A stretch of 64,000 nucleotides of DNA, taken from assembly GCA_022036555.1 (NCBI GenBank), contig CM039131.1, forward strand, positions 39,270,075 through 39,334,074. Direction: 5' to 3'. Below are positions 12,131-23,055 of the stretch, in pieces (positions within the stretch are counted from its first letter, which is position 1; every line of letters begins with the position of its first letter). The notes beneath the pieces were generated by a model that made no database searches, was not told the origin of the DNA, and was given only the letters and a program-made list of their open reading frames with translations. This DNA is from Microstegium vimineum. Taxonomy: Eukaryota > Streptophyta > Magnoliopsida > Poales > Poaceae. The position numbers were made by a program, and so were the translations under genes.

Positions 12131-13735
12131 AGGCACGCGCCACGCGCCACGCGCCGTGAGAATTTTGTATTTTTTCTTATATTTAGTCGAACCATGCAAA
12201 ACGAGAAATGTATTATTTTTCTGAGAAAGAGTAGTAGTTAAGATTCTTTGGTAATAAGATAAGATTTAATGTTGACAATAAGATAATAACAGTATTCTAT
12301 TAATCATATATTAGAATTAAAATAACCAAGTTTTGTAACTTTTTTTAGCATATAAGAATTAGTTGCTAGCTTGTCAAGGATTCATCTGTTCAAGGATATA
12401 TGGTTATGATAGAAGCTCTGTCTTCGTAAAAAAAATATGTTGAGATAGGTTTATTTAGACCGAGTGAGTCAACAAGTTTTTTTTAGAACATGCTTAACAC
12501 GTATTTTATTAAGTAGAGTAAGTAAGTTGGTTAATATTTCAGCTCATGGCAAATATAAAACTATATTAACAAATTAATTAGTGGGAGAAATATTTATTTC
12601 TTATAATTAGATAGACGGATCAGTAGTACAAAGGTTCATAATATTATATTTATTTATTGTTTTCTTATATTTACATACGGAGTACGTACATGTGAGAAAA
12701 AAAAAGGCCGATGAGTGGAGAAAAAAATCTGATCGGATAGACCATAGAAAGGAACGAACATACGGGAAGATTGGGCAGCAAGAAAAAAAAGCAACCTCTG
12801 ATCGGACGGAACACGGAAAGGCTCCAACGTACGGGAAGATCGGGCGACGGACTAAAAAAAAACACCTTCATACGGAGCATCGGGTGGAAAAAAAAAACTT
12901 TGTCATTAAATGTCATTAAATTCTTTATTAATTAAATGTCATTAAATTCTTTATCAATTAAATGTCATTAAACACCTTCATTATAATAATATTTATAATT
13001 TCAACTAAATGTCATTAAATTCTTTATCAATTATATTTTTATAGTAAACCTATTTGATGTCCTAAATTTTTATAATTTTTTTATAAAAATAAAAATTATA
13101 ATTTTTTCTATAATTATTGACCAACCTTTGAGATGTTTTGATTCTTCAAAATTTTTAAAATGTCTTAGAATGGAGAGAGTATAAAATTTAATTGATGCAT
13201 GGAAAACGAGAATTGCATATTTTCTTGAGAAACGAGATTCCTTATCAGATAATTAAATCTTAGTAAACCCTACTGCGAGAGATAACACGCATCAAGGGAT
13301 GTGCGTCAGTGGCTACGTACCCACCTTTTGCAGTTGTAGCCTGTTTCCGTTTGAGGCGTTCGCAGAGGATCACCGGCGGCTCCGGCCGGTCCGTCGCCCC
13401 GTCACCGATGACGAATGCGACACACCAGTACAAGATCCCAGCGAAGCTCGCCACTGAACCAATCATGTCTCGTGTCGTGTCGCAAATCGCAATGCAGGCA
13501 CTTCTTGGTTTATTTCGCCAGGTTGATTGATTATGCACGTACTCCATATATACGTACAATGTATTGGTCAGAACCGAGATTCGAGCATTTTCCGAGAAAT
13601 ATCCCCGGCGTCACTGCGATGACTTCGATGGCCACTGGAACTGGAAGCGCAAATTGCCCGCTACTACTACTTTGGATAGCTTCCAGAAAGAGCTGCGGTG
13701 AAGTACAGTACACTAGTATCCGCTACTACTACTAG
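12131..13735. other. AT-rich intergenic DNA with two local tandem repeats, upstream of the first UGT
   Basis: No gene is supported. Two imperfect copies of a unit of about 70 bp lie at 12,730-12,850 (each with TGATCGGA, then GGAAAGG, then TACGGGAAGAT). Next comes a 26-27-bp unit (TGTCATTAAATTCTTTAT) repeated about three times from 12,903, with one more at about 13,007. The proximal promoter of the UGT follows from about 13,300. Confidence 0.55.
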
Positions 13736-13740
13736 TCTAC

Positions 13741-13748
13741 TATATATA
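13741..13748 (+). promoter_or_regulatory. TATA box of the first UGT gene
   Basis: TATATATA lies 103 bp upstream of the ATG at 13844, at a usual distance for a short 5' UTR. Confidence 0.6.
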
Positions 13749-13843
13749 CAGCCCGGCAGTCCACAGAAATCTCTACGCAGCTGGAAAACTGGGAGTACAC
13801 TCACGTAGTCACGTCGTCACACACGACCTGACCTACAAGCTGT

Positions 13844-15280
13844 ATGACGGTTGACACGATGGCATCTTCGGTGGCAGTGGTGGCCGTGCCGTTCCCGGCG
13901 CAGGGCCATCTGAACCAGCTGCTCCACCTGTCGCTGCTGCTGGCGTCGCGGGGGCTGTCCGTGCACTACGCGGCGCCGCCGCCGCACGTCCGCCAGGCGC
14001 GCGCGCGCGTGCACGGCTGGGACCCCAAGGCGCTCGGCGCCATCGAGTTCCACGACCTCGACGTCTCGGCGTACGACTCCCCGGCGCCGGACCTGTCCGC
14101 GCCGTCGCCGTTCCCGAACCACTTCATGCCCATGTTCGAGACCTTCGCTGCCGATGCGCGCGCCCCGCTCGCGGCGCTGCTCCAGCGCCTCTCCGCCACC
14201 AACCGCCGCGTGGCCGTCGTGTTCGACCGCCTCAACCCGTTCGCCGCCACGGAGGCGGCGCGGCTAAGCAACGGCGAGGCGTTCGGGCTCCAGTGCGTCG
14301 CTATCTCGTACAACATCGGGTGGCTCGACCCCGGGCACCGCCTCATCAGCGACTACGGCCTCCAGTTCCTCCCCGTGGACGCCTGCATGTCCAAGGAGTT
14401 CGTGGACTTCGTCTTCCGGATGGAGGAGGCCGAGCAGGGCGCGCCCGTGGCTGGCCTCGTCATGAACACGTGCCGCGCGCTGGAGGGCGAGTTCATCGAC
14501 GTGGTCGCCGCGCAGCCACCGTTCCAGGGCCAGAGGTTCTTCGCGGTCGGGCCGCTGAACCCGCTGCTGCTGCACGACGCGGACGCTGACGCCCGGACGA
14601 CGACGCCGGCGCCGGGGCAGGCGCGGCACGAGTGCCTGGAGTGGCTCGACAGGCAGCCGCCGGCGTCGGTGCTCTACGTGTCGTTCGGCACGACGTCGTG
14701 CCTCCACGCCGACCAGGTCGCCGAGCTCGCCGCGGCGCTGAAGGGCAGCAAGCAGCGTTTCATCTGGGTGCTGCGCGACGCCGACCGCGCCGACATATAC
14801 GCCGCCGACGACGAGTCCGGCGAGAGCCGACACGCCAAGTTCCTGTCGGAGTTCACCAGGGAGACCGAGGGGACGGGGCTGGTGATCACCGGGTGGGCGC
14901 CGCAGCTGGAGATACTGGCGCACGGCGCCACGGCGGCCTTCATGAGCCACTGCGGCTGGAACTCGACCATGGAGAGCCTAAGCCACGGGAAGCCGGTGCT
15001 CGCGTGGCCCATGCACTCCGACCAGCCCTGGGACTCGGAGCTGCTGTGCAAGTACCTCAAGGCGGGGCTCCTGGTGAGGCCCTGGGAGAAGCACGCGGAC
15101 ATCATACCGGCGCAGGCCATCCAGAAGGTGATCGAGGAGGCAATGCTATCGGACTCTGACACCGGGATGGCGGTGCGGCAGCGGGCCAAGGAGCTCGGGG
15201 AGGCGATCCGCGCCTCCGTGGCCGACGGCGGCAACTCCCGTAAGGATCTCGACGACTTCGTTGGCTACATCACGAGGTGA
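13844..15280 (+). CDS. cisZOG: cis-zeatin O-glucosyltransferase-type UDP-glycosyltransferase, 478 aa
   Basis: This is a complete intronless gene. The family transfers glucose from UDP-glucose to the side-chain hydroxyl of cis-zeatin, giving a storage form of the cytokinin in the cytosol. The N-terminal domain begins with the strand VAVVAVPFPAQGH; His22 is the expected catalytic base. The C-terminal PSPG sugar-donor box spans residues 351-394, from WAPQLEILAHG through HCGWNSTMES to HSDQ, with the final Gln that usually favours UDP-glucose. There is no signal peptide or membrane segment. Length and sequence style match the maize cisZOG proteins, which I recall as very similar, especially the start MTVDTM. 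A downstream Met at residue 6 is an alternative start. Codon use is extremely GC3-rich, as is normal for this grass family. Acceptor specificity is inferred from family resemblance only. Confidence 0.9.
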   Translation: MTVDTMASSVAVVAVPFPAQGHLNQLLHLSLLLASRGLSVHYAAPPPHVRQARARVHGWDPKALGAIEFHDLDVSAYDSPAPDLSAPSPFPNHFMPMFETFAADARAPLAALLQRLSATNRRVAVVFDRLNPFAATEAARLSNGEAFGLQCVAISYNIGWLDPGHRLISDYGLQFLPVDACMSKEFVDFVFRMEEAEQGAPVAGLVMNTCRALEGEFIDVVAAQPPFQGQRFFAVGPLNPLLLHDADADARTTTPAPGQARHECLEWLDRQPPASVLYVSFGTTSCLHADQVAELAAALKGSKQRFIWVLRDADRADIYAADDESGESRHAKFLSEFTRETEGTGLVITGWAPQLEILAHGATAAFMSHCGWNSTMESLSHGKPVLAWPMHSDQPWDSELLCKYLKAGLLVRPWEKHADIIPAQAIQKVIEEAMLSDSDTGMAVRQRAKELGEAIRASVADGGNSRKDLDDFVGYITR

Positions 15281-15434
15281 ACGTACGCATGCATGCCGGG
15301 ATCGGAAAGAAAAACATCTGCTGCTTCCAGCGGTTGATCGATCGGGATCAGTTTGAATCTTACACAGCAAATAAATGAATTACTACTGTATAGGAGTACT
15401 ATCTAAATTCTGAAACGATATGCTACGTCAGAGA

Positions 15435-15625
15435 GATACAGTATAGTGCATTTTCTGTCTACTTCACGACTTGTACACGAATATACACGGTGAAGCAATC
15501 ATACATACAGTAGACCTTTCACCTTTAATTTGTGGTTGGCGGTTTCTTTCATTCTTCCATCTCAAATTCTCAATCCTCTTTTACAACAATCGTGTCTGCC
15601 ATGACAGCCTTGCGTTGCGTTCCTC
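15435..15625. repeat. Left copy of a direct repeat of about 190 bp flanking a LINE remnant
   Basis: The copy runs from GATACAGTATAGTG to GCGTTGCGTTCCTC and recurs at 16,668-16,862 in the same orientation with scattered substitutions. The DNA between the copies contains a LINE fragment. It starts about 150 bp after the UGT stop codon. Confidence 0.8.
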
Positions 15626-16667
15626 CTTCATGCAGTCCTACTCGATCGCTTTCATCATTTTTTAGAAAGACGACAAAAGCTTTGCTGCTAATTTTATTAG
15701 ACCAAAAAAGGAAAAAAACTGTACAAGATTTATTTTTTTTATCCAAGTTCAGGCTCTTGGCCTTCTCATTACGAACTCACGCTCGATCACATCACGAGCA
15801 ACAAAAGTTTTTTACAAATTCTGAGGAAAGGGTTTGACCATACATATGACTCGTCCGGGTCTCAACTCATGCCCACCTTAGCAAGATTATGAGCTACCGT
15901 ATTACACGATCGAGATACAGAGATGACACTATCACAAACAAAGCTATCATTTAGTAGTTCAGAGTGTCACAAATCAGTAACCCACACGTCTAGGTTCATG
16001 TAACTTGAGTGCATCGCCTTCTTCATGATCACCAAGTCTGTCTCAATTTGCACATCACCGAGTCTGTCTCAATTTGCACACTGGAGGTACCCAGTTGTGT
16101 TACGAGAGAACAGACGTACAAAAGTCTGCCTAACCGCTCCTCTCCTCAGCAACTAACAACACAGAAAACCACTGAACAATACACCGAGAACAAAGAAATA
16201 AAAAGAAAAAAAACTAAAACTAACAACGACTACAACAGAGGGAAATCTACTTAGGATCCCTAGATCTTCAATTAGCTTGAGGCCCTTGAGGCATCGGTGC
16301 CATTGCCAGATAATACTGTGTGATCTCATCTTTACAAATAGAAGCCACTTGTCTTGGGTTAAGAGATTTCTGTTGGAAGATCCTTCTATTTCTCTCTTTC
16401 CATATATTCAACTAGAACTATACTAAAATCCAGTCCACTTCTTTTCTCTGTGTTTTGTCAAATTTCTGCCGACATTCCCACCATTATCTATATATTGACC
16501 CTGTAGTACCAACTGAATCCAAAACTGACACTTTAAACCGTTGCTTAAAATGCGCCAAACCTCCTTGGTAAATGGACAATCCTTGCATAGATGAACTGGC
16601 GTTTTCTGATCATTATCACAAAGCTTGCAATATGTATCGTGGGTCTATCCACGTTGATTCTGAAAGG
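15626..16667 (-). mobile_element. 5'-truncated, decayed LINE 3' fragment
   Basis: On the minus strand around 16,545-16,640 a reverse-transcriptase-type zinc-binding segment can be read (YCKLC ... DCPFTKEVW). A degenerate tail follows, including NIWKERNRR around 16,390, a segment often found after this domain in plant L1 elements. Stops interrupt the frame. The 3' end probably lies near 15,655-15,670, where the minus strand ends in an A-rich stretch. No endonuclease or RT core is present. Confidence 0.6.
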
Positions 16668-16862
16668 GATACAGTATAGTGAACTTTCTGTCTACCTCAC
16701 GACATGGACACGAATATACATGATGAAGCAATCATACGTACAGTAGACCTTTCACCTTTAATTTGTGGTTCGCGGTCTCTTCATTAATTCTTCCATCTCA
16801 AATTCTCAATCCGTTTTGACAACAATCGTGTCTGCCTTGGTAGCCTTGCGTTGCGTTCCTCT
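16668..16862. repeat. Right copy of the direct repeat of about 190 bp
   Basis: This is the partner of 15,435-15,625, with the same order of landmarks: GATACAGTATAGTG, GTAGACCTTTCACC, CATCTCAAATTCTCAATCC, CGTTGCGTTCCTC. Confidence 0.8.
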
Positions 16863-17767
16863 CTCCCGCTGACGGACGGTATTACATGTACATTTAGCAA
16901 AAGCAACTGAAACTTTTTGTCTATGCAAATCGTGCTCAGAATCGTTGATTTCCTCTCTTGATGATAAGGGATTAGTAGGTGCGACTGCTGTTTCCTGCAT
17001 GTGCAACTCGTGCTCTGAAACAGGATAGTCCTCTACTTCGCTTTCCTCATCCTTCCCTTTGTTTTCCAACACTCTACTGTTTGCTCTTTATAATAACTGT
17101 TATAAAGTCCATCCTTGTCTGCTGGGCTGGCTAATGCTGCTGCTGTTGGTTGATCAATCGATTGGAAGAGCTTAGCCAAACACACCCACGCGCTTGGTGC
17201 GGCGGCTGGTTATTACGTGCCGTGGGTTCAAAGTGGTCGGGAGTTCAAACCTCTACTACTCTTGCATAACCAGATACAAAGACAATGAGGAAATCATGTA
17301 GGAGTATTCATGTGCCCTCCTTTGCGTCTGTCACGGTGAGCCTTGCTTTCCATACTGAACATTTCGGATTATCGTTCACTTCAATGTCACTACTCAACTT
17401 TCCATACAACATTGCTGCGAAGAATTCTCCATACAAAAGGTACCATATTCATGAAAATGAAGCTATACAGCCAGTAAAAAAAAAAATCCAAGTCATCTCA
17501 CCATGTCACGTTGAACAAATTTGTCCTATTAGATCCAATTGGATATTTTATTTTGTAAGTTAGATCTAATTGCAAGATGCGGAGTATTTTTCTATTTTTG
17601 TAAGATGTTTTTATTATTTAAAAAATATAAAAATAAATTTCTTCTATTACTTTTTGAAAAAATAATATGTGATGATAGTCATCTTGATGTATTTAGAAAG
17701 ATGGAGTCTTTTTCTTGGTAGTAAAGCCTTATTGGATCATTTTCCTAGAGGTCGATCCATTTACTAA
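16863..17767. other. Intergenic DNA with nothing recognised
   Basis: A minus-strand open frame of 88 codons (16,806-17,072) is Glu/Lys-rich but has no known motif and overlaps the repeat copy. AT-rich DNA follows. No gene is supported. Confidence 0.4.
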
Positions 17768-18060
17768 GGCCTCGTTTGGCATAACTTAGCATCATCATTT
17801 AAGTTTTTTTTATATAAAATAGCTTCATGAGCCGCTTTATTGTTAAAGCTGAGCTATTTTATAGAATAAAAGTTTACCAAAAAAACATCACATGATAGAA
17901 CAATGAATAAAATAAAATGACTTTAATATGTGAGATGAAGCTAGAATAAGCTAATTTTTTCAGCTTCATTTCAACTTATTCTTTTGTCAGCCATAAAGCT
18001 ATTTTGGAAAATGAGTGTTTGGCAATAAAAACTACATAAGCTATGTAAAACAAGCTTTAA
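17768..18060. mobile_element. Possible hAT-type element fragment
   Basis: The stretch opens with GGCCTCGTTTGGC, a word typical of grass hAT MITE ends, and has internal complementary AGCT-rich words. A matching right end was not found, so the limits are a guess. Confidence 0.3.
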
Positions 18061-18193
18061 TATCATTAATTGTTATTTCAAAACTTCCTCTGGATGTGCC
18101 ATGTCATCTAATATGTTGCAGCTCTTAGCAAGACACGAAAAGTCCACCAAGTCTTATATTGAAAGCCTGGGTCACACTTGCCTTGTCTCTTTA

Positions 18194-18493
18194 GGCCAGT
18201 TTCAATGGAGAGTTTCATTACGATGTTTCCAAGACTGCTACGTCATCTAGATTAAAATAAAACTCATGTGAAACATCCACTCTCAATGCAAAGTTTCATT
18301 TCATAGTTTCATATACATTTAATTCTATGACTCATAGAGAGTTAGCTTAGTAATCGTGTCAAGAGAGTTTCATCCCCATGAAACTCATTTCATCTCTCTC
18401 TTCATTAAAATAATGTCATGTCACCTAAAATGCATATGTGACAGCCTATTAAATACAAATGAAACTTTAATAAAATTCCTATTGAGACTGGCC
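18194..18493. mobile_element. Tourist-like MITE with TTA target duplication, 300 bp
   Basis: The left end GGCCAGTTTCAATGGAG pairs with ATTGAGACTGGCC at the right end. Both sides carry TTA (18,191-18,193 and 18,494-18,496), the PIF/Harbinger signature. The interior repeats GTTTCAT/ATGAAAC words and does not code. Confidence 0.88.
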
Positions 18494-18697
18494 TTATCAA
18501 ACCACCTACGCATGTACTCTGTATACATGTATGCACTTTAGTCAGACTACATTAAATCAGGTTTTCTTTTTTTTGAGTGTTTTTATTCATTCCTTTATTA
18601 TTATCCTAATAAAAATATTCTTTTAAAAATAAGACCACTTATTATTTTCTACTTCATATACCATTAAAATTAAAAGAACTCACATAAATCAAACATA

Positions 18698-18961
18698 TAC
18701 TCCTTCCTTCCGTTCCAAATAATAAGACGTGTTTTGTCTTTATAAACATATTATTTGGCTAAATTTGTAAAAAAATATTAGCAAAATTTATATCTTAAAA
18801 TAAATTTATTATAAAAATAAATTCAACACTGTATCTAACCATACTAATTATATACAATAAATATTTATATATATATATATTTATATATATATATAGTCAA
18901 ATTTTAAAATATTTGAGTACTGGGGAAGCAAAAATGACAGTTATTTTGAGATGTAGGGTAT
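18698..18961. mobile_element. Stowaway-like MITE, about 264 bp
   Basis: The left end TACTCCTTCCTTCCGTTCC matches grass Stowaway ends. Inverted, the right end reads TACCCTACATCTCAAAATAAC, a decayed version of the same kind of end. The middle is AT-rich with a TATATATA run. TA is present at both outer ends. Confidence 0.65.
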
Positions 18962-19758
18962 ATATCTAAAAGCCAAAAATATCCTGTATTGAAGTAAGTT
19001 ATGGTGTTATCCATATGTGTTGAGGTGAAATTTAGTTTAACTTGTATCATTACTAACACACGTGGATGTCAATGTGACCATGTCCAAAGAAGACGTGCAC
19101 GAATACCTCGGCAAGTATCTATTTCGGCTCTCTTCACGAGTATGAATTCTGCCTTATCCTATGACGAGAAAAAACGATTGCTGACGTGTGCAGATATTAT
19201 TGTTTTTTTGTGCGTGAGCAAACACTGACATGGACAGTGACGATCCACGGACATACTACTGGCTTACAAAATCTGATGGATCTATCATGCAGAAAGACAA
19301 TTGGCCAATAGCTCAAAAAGAGAAGGCCATTGGACCGTTGTGTATGTGGATGAGAAAATTGGACTTTGCTTTGCTAGGAGTATGTTCGTCGTTGCTTCGT
19401 GTTTTACTGTTTTACTACTACTGTTTACTGCTATCAGGACGGTCGGCCTTACTTCTGACTAGTCAGCTGAGCCGCCTATACGACAAAAATTATAAGTTCA
19501 AAATATCAGTGTATTGGACTATTGGTTGCCAATTTGGCCAAGGAGCCGTGTCAAGTCTCAAGTGTGCGTCCAAATTATTAAAAAAAAAGCGTGGGTGGAA
19601 TATTTCGGAGTTGTAACCTGTCAGTCTGGGATCTGGGCACATGCTAACTGCAGCATAGTACTAGTACCATCCTTCCGTTACTTGGTGCTCATTTTGCGTT
19701 GGTCTCAGCCGACTGCCGTAGTGCCGCTGGTGCCGTTGGTGGTGAACTGGTGATCCAG
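18962..19758. other. Upstream region of the second UGT gene
   Basis: No gene or repeat is recognised. An open frame of 128 codons at 19,230-19,616 has no known motif. I could not identify a convincing TATA box near the UGT start. Confidence 0.4.
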
Positions 19759-21153
19759 ATGGATTCAGTCGCCGTCGTGACCGTGCCCTTCCCGGCGCAG
19801 GGCCACCTGAACCAGCTCCTGCACCTGTCGCTGCAGCTGGCGTCGCGGGGCCTGCCCGTGCACTACGTGGCGCCCGCGGCGCAGGTCCGCCAGGCCCGCG
19901 CGCGCGTGCACGGCTGGGACGAGCGCGTGCTCCGCTCCGTCGAGTTCCGCGAGCTCGGCATCTCCGAGTACGTCTCCCCGCCGCCCGACCCCACCGCGCC
20001 GTCGCCCTTCCCCACGCACCTCATGCCCCTGTTCGAGGCCTACACCGCCGACGCGCGCGCCCCTCTCGCGGCGCTCCTCGCGAGGCTCTCCGCCTCGCAC
20101 CGCCGCGTCGTCGTGGTGCACGACCGCATCAACGTCTTCGCCGGCGAGGAGGCCGCGCGGCTGCCCAACGCCGAGGCGTTCGGGCTGCACTGCCTTGCGG
20201 CGTCGACGCTCGCCGGGAAGACGGACGCCGGGCTCCGGCTCCTGCGTGACCGTGGCCTGGCGTTCCTCGACGTCGCGCACTTCTCGTCGAGGGAGTTCGC
20301 GGAGTACGTCGCCAAACGCGCGATGCCCACCAAGGAGATCTCGCCTGGCGCGGGCATCCTCGTGAACTCATGTCGCGCTCTCGAGGGCGAGTTCATGGAC
20401 GTCGTTGCTGCCCACCTCGCCGCTGACGGCAAGAAGTACTTCGCCGTCGGGCCCTTAAACCCGTTGCTCCACCTCGACGCGGACGCCCAGAGGCAGAGCA
20501 AGCTGCGGCACGAGTGCCTGGACTGGCTGGACAAGCAGCCTCCGGCGTCGGTACTCTACGTGTCGTTCGGCACGACGTCGTCGCTGCGGACAGAGCAGAT
20601 CGCAGAGCTTGCAGCGGCACTGCGCGACAGCGAGCAGCGGTTCATCTGGGTGCTGCGCGACGCAGACCGCGGCAACGAATCGGCGGACGACGGCGAGAGC
20701 CGGAACAGACACGCGGAGCTGCTGTCCAAATTCACTGATCAGACCGAAGGGAGGGGCAGGGTGATCACCGGGTGGGCGCCGCAGCTGGAGATTCTGGCGC
20801 ACGGCGCCACGGCGGCCTTCATGAGCCACTGCGGCTGGAACTCGACCATGGAGAGCCTGGGCCACGGGAAGCCTATCCTTGCCTGGCCCATGCACTCCGA
20901 CCAGCCGTGGGATGCGGAGCTGGTGTGCAAGTATCTCAACGCCGGCGTCCTTGTGCGCCCCTGGGAGAAGCACGCCGAGGTGATTCCGGCGGAGGCCATC
21001 AGACAAGTTATCGAGGACGCCATGCTTTCTGACCAAGGAGTGGCAGTGCGGCGGCGAGCGAAGGTGCTCGGTGAGGCCGTCCGTGCCTGTCTGGCTGACG
21101 GCGGCTCATCGCGCAGAGACCTTGATGATTTCATTGCTCATATCACAAAGTAA
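19759..21153 (+). CDS. cis-zeatin O-glucosyltransferase-like UDP-glycosyltransferase, 464 aa
   Basis: This is a complete intronless gene. I chose the ATG at 19759 (MDSVAVVTVPF) rather than an in-frame ATG 20 codons earlier, because family proteins begin just before the first beta strand and the upstream residues are not family-like. His16 is the expected catalytic base in PFPAQGH. The PSPG box is complete at residues 339-382 (WAPQLEILAHG, HCGWNSTMES, ending HSDQ). The sequence follows the first UGT throughout, including HECLDWLDKQPP and VLYVSFGTTSS, so the two arose by duplication. A soluble cytosolic enzyme using UDP-glucose is expected. It may act on cis-zeatin or a related acceptor; the acceptor half differs most from the first copy around residues 150-200. 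Confidence 0.88.
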   Translation: MDSVAVVTVPFPAQGHLNQLLHLSLQLASRGLPVHYVAPAAQVRQARARVHGWDERVLRSVEFRELGISEYVSPPPDPTAPSPFPTHLMPLFEAYTADARAPLAALLARLSASHRRVVVVHDRINVFAGEEAARLPNAEAFGLHCLAASTLAGKTDAGLRLLRDRGLAFLDVAHFSSREFAEYVAKRAMPTKEISPGAGILVNSCRALEGEFMDVVAAHLAADGKKYFAVGPLNPLLHLDADAQRQSKLRHECLDWLDKQPPASVLYVSFGTTSSLRTEQIAELAAALRDSEQRFIWVLRDADRGNESADDGESRNRHAELLSKFTDQTEGRGRVITGWAPQLEILAHGATAAFMSHCGWNSTMESLGHGKPILAWPMHSDQPWDAELVCKYLNAGVLVRPWEKHAEVIPAEAIRQVIEDAMLSDQGVAVRRRAKVLGEAVRACLADGGSSRRDLDDFIAHITK

Positions 21154-21769
21154 CCGTCTTAGTCCAAGTTAAAATTTTATCGAAGAGTACTTTGAAATTT
21201 GTTCTCCATGTTACTGTCATCACTTCGTTCTTCGTTGCCCTAAGAGAGCTAGGCGACCAATAAACGTGTAATGGGTTTAGAATGAGTAAATATGCTTGTT
21301 AGCACTGATCGGGCAAGGCCCATGACCCCATGTAATAGAGAGAGAGGGTATCAACCATGCCATGTAGCTCTCCTATAAAAGATAATATCCAGCAATATTA
21401 GCTTGCAACAAGACTTGATTATCTGAGAGTTTGTGTTCTTTCATTTTGTTCTCTCTTTTCAATAGCTTTTCGTGCTTGGCCTTTGTGCCTTGGTAGTTTG
21501 GAGTCTAGCCTCCAATTAAACCGTTCTGTATTTACCGTTTTTTCCTCTTTCATCATCTAATAAAAATCCGACAAAGTTTTTATCGTCTTTCTAAAAAAGC
21601 TGAAGAGATGAGAGAGAGAGTATCAATTGTATGAACACCAACTTTTCCCCCAAGCTATAACTAGCTCGCCTCCAAACCAGCTAAACTCAACCCGCTAACA
21701 GAAAGCACGCTCAACCCGACAAGAAAAACTCTAGAAAAGGACCAACACCACAGCTTGCCAGGGGCTTAA
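21154..21769. other. 3' flank of the second UGT gene
   Basis: This is AT-rich non-coding DNA. It contains short GAGAGAGA runs at about 21,339 and 21,610 and nothing else recognised. Confidence 0.4.
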
Positions 21770-22135
21770 GGGCAGTCACGATAGAAGAAACTGACACAAT
21801 TTCCATAGCATAAGAAATCATCTATAGAAACTATTTTTCCAATAGAAGTGTCTTCGAGTAATAATTATTTTCTATTTCTCTCTCTTAACTCTATCTTCTT
21901 TCTCCAACGAGTGTGCCACGAGCCCCATAGAAACTGGTGGTTTCTTCCCAATGACGATTTAATAGTTTCTTGGTGCATCGGGTGAAGTGAAGACATGATT
22001 TCTTCATGAGGAAACTGTTTCTAAGATTTGCGCTCTCTTTCATCATTAATTATGTTGTCATATCAACATTTTGCCTACGTGACAAGTCATTTAACGAGGA
22101 TAGATATCATCACCAATACACCATTGGGACTGCCC
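21770..22135. mobile_element. Tourist-like MITE with TAA target duplication, 366 bp
   Basis: The left end GGGCAGTCACGAT is complementary to ATTGGGACTGCCC at the right end. TAA flanks both sides (21,767-21,769 and 22,136-22,138). The interior has repeated TTTCT/AGAAA words. Confidence 0.85.
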
Positions 22136-22556
22136 TAACACCGAGCACACCTACAGTATTAGACAGATCCTGTCCTTGCAACAGCCCCGGCTTTCTTTTA
22201 CTTCTTCCTAAATTATAATACATTACAAGAATCGCGATAATATAATAATATTTATGATTTCAACAAAAAAATATTAAATTCTTCATTAATTATATTTTCA
22301 TAATATATCTATTTAATATCATAAATATTTATAATTTTGGTTACACTTAAGTTGCTTTGATTTTTTAAGATTCTTGAAATTCATAATAATCTAAATAAAA
22401 AAAATGTTTACTAGAACCCTTGCATTTGGTAAACCAGATCAAACTTCATCTTTCGCAAACAACTCGAACAAGATTTCATGACGTGGATTGAATGCGGGTT
22501 GTTTCCTACCAAATCCCTCCGAGTCAAATTAAGGTTTGTCTCAATAGAGAATGTAT
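22136..22556. other. AT-rich intergenic DNA
   Basis: It has a motif pair (TCATAATATATCTATTTAATAT and similar) like the interiors of grass Stowaway elements, but no ends could be paired. No gene is seen. Confidence 0.35.
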
Positions 22557-22903
22557 GGTCCTGTTTGGATTAGTCTAGCTTGGCTAGAGTTAGAGTTAAT
22601 TTCTAACCTAAGACTAAGTTCTGAATTAGCTCTAGCCGAAGACGTGTTTAAATGTAAGGGTTAGAATGACAATAAATATGTTTATTTAATTATTTGACTC
22701 ATTTAAACCATCCTAAATTGGGAAAAAAAGAATCTGATGTGGGCATCACCAGAACTAGCCCAAATAATCACCCCTTTGAGGGTAGTTTTTTTGGTGGACT
22801 AGTTGAAAAAAAACTAGCTCTAGCCCTTCTATTTAACTAATTTTGAGATAGTTAAGTATAAATTAGCCTAAACTAACTCTAGCCCCTAAATCCAAACAGG
22901 GCC
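22557..22903. mobile_element. MITE with 15-bp inverted ends, 347 bp
   Basis: The left end GGTCCTGTTTGGATT pairs with AATCCAAACAGGGCC at the right end, with one mismatch. TAT lies directly outside both ends and may be the target duplication. The interior is rich in CTAGCTCTAG-like words in both orientations. The ends resemble the grass GGGCCTGTTTGG class; the superfamily is uncertain. Confidence 0.8.
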
Positions 22904-22929
22904 TATGTACGGGAGATTTCGACCTAGGA

Positions 22930-23055
22930 GCCGACGGCCATATAATAGAATGTTTGTCTCAACGGGTGGTCATGTAATAGAATGTTTGTCTCAATCGGCG
23001 GCCATATGGTAGAATATTTGTCTTAAACGTACCACTTGTAATAGAATTCATTATT
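22930..23055. repeat. Short tandem repeat, unit about 36 bp, three copies
   Basis: Units contain GGCCATATAATAGAATGTTTGTCTCAA-like sequence at about 22,936, 22,968 and 23,000, and a weaker trace follows. It immediately follows the MITE. Confidence 0.65.

Noticed and set aside
11376..12143. A 255-codon minus-strand frame in GC-rich DNA
   Set aside because: Several overlapping frames are open here on both strands because stops are rare in GC-rich sequence. No domain or splice context supports any of them.
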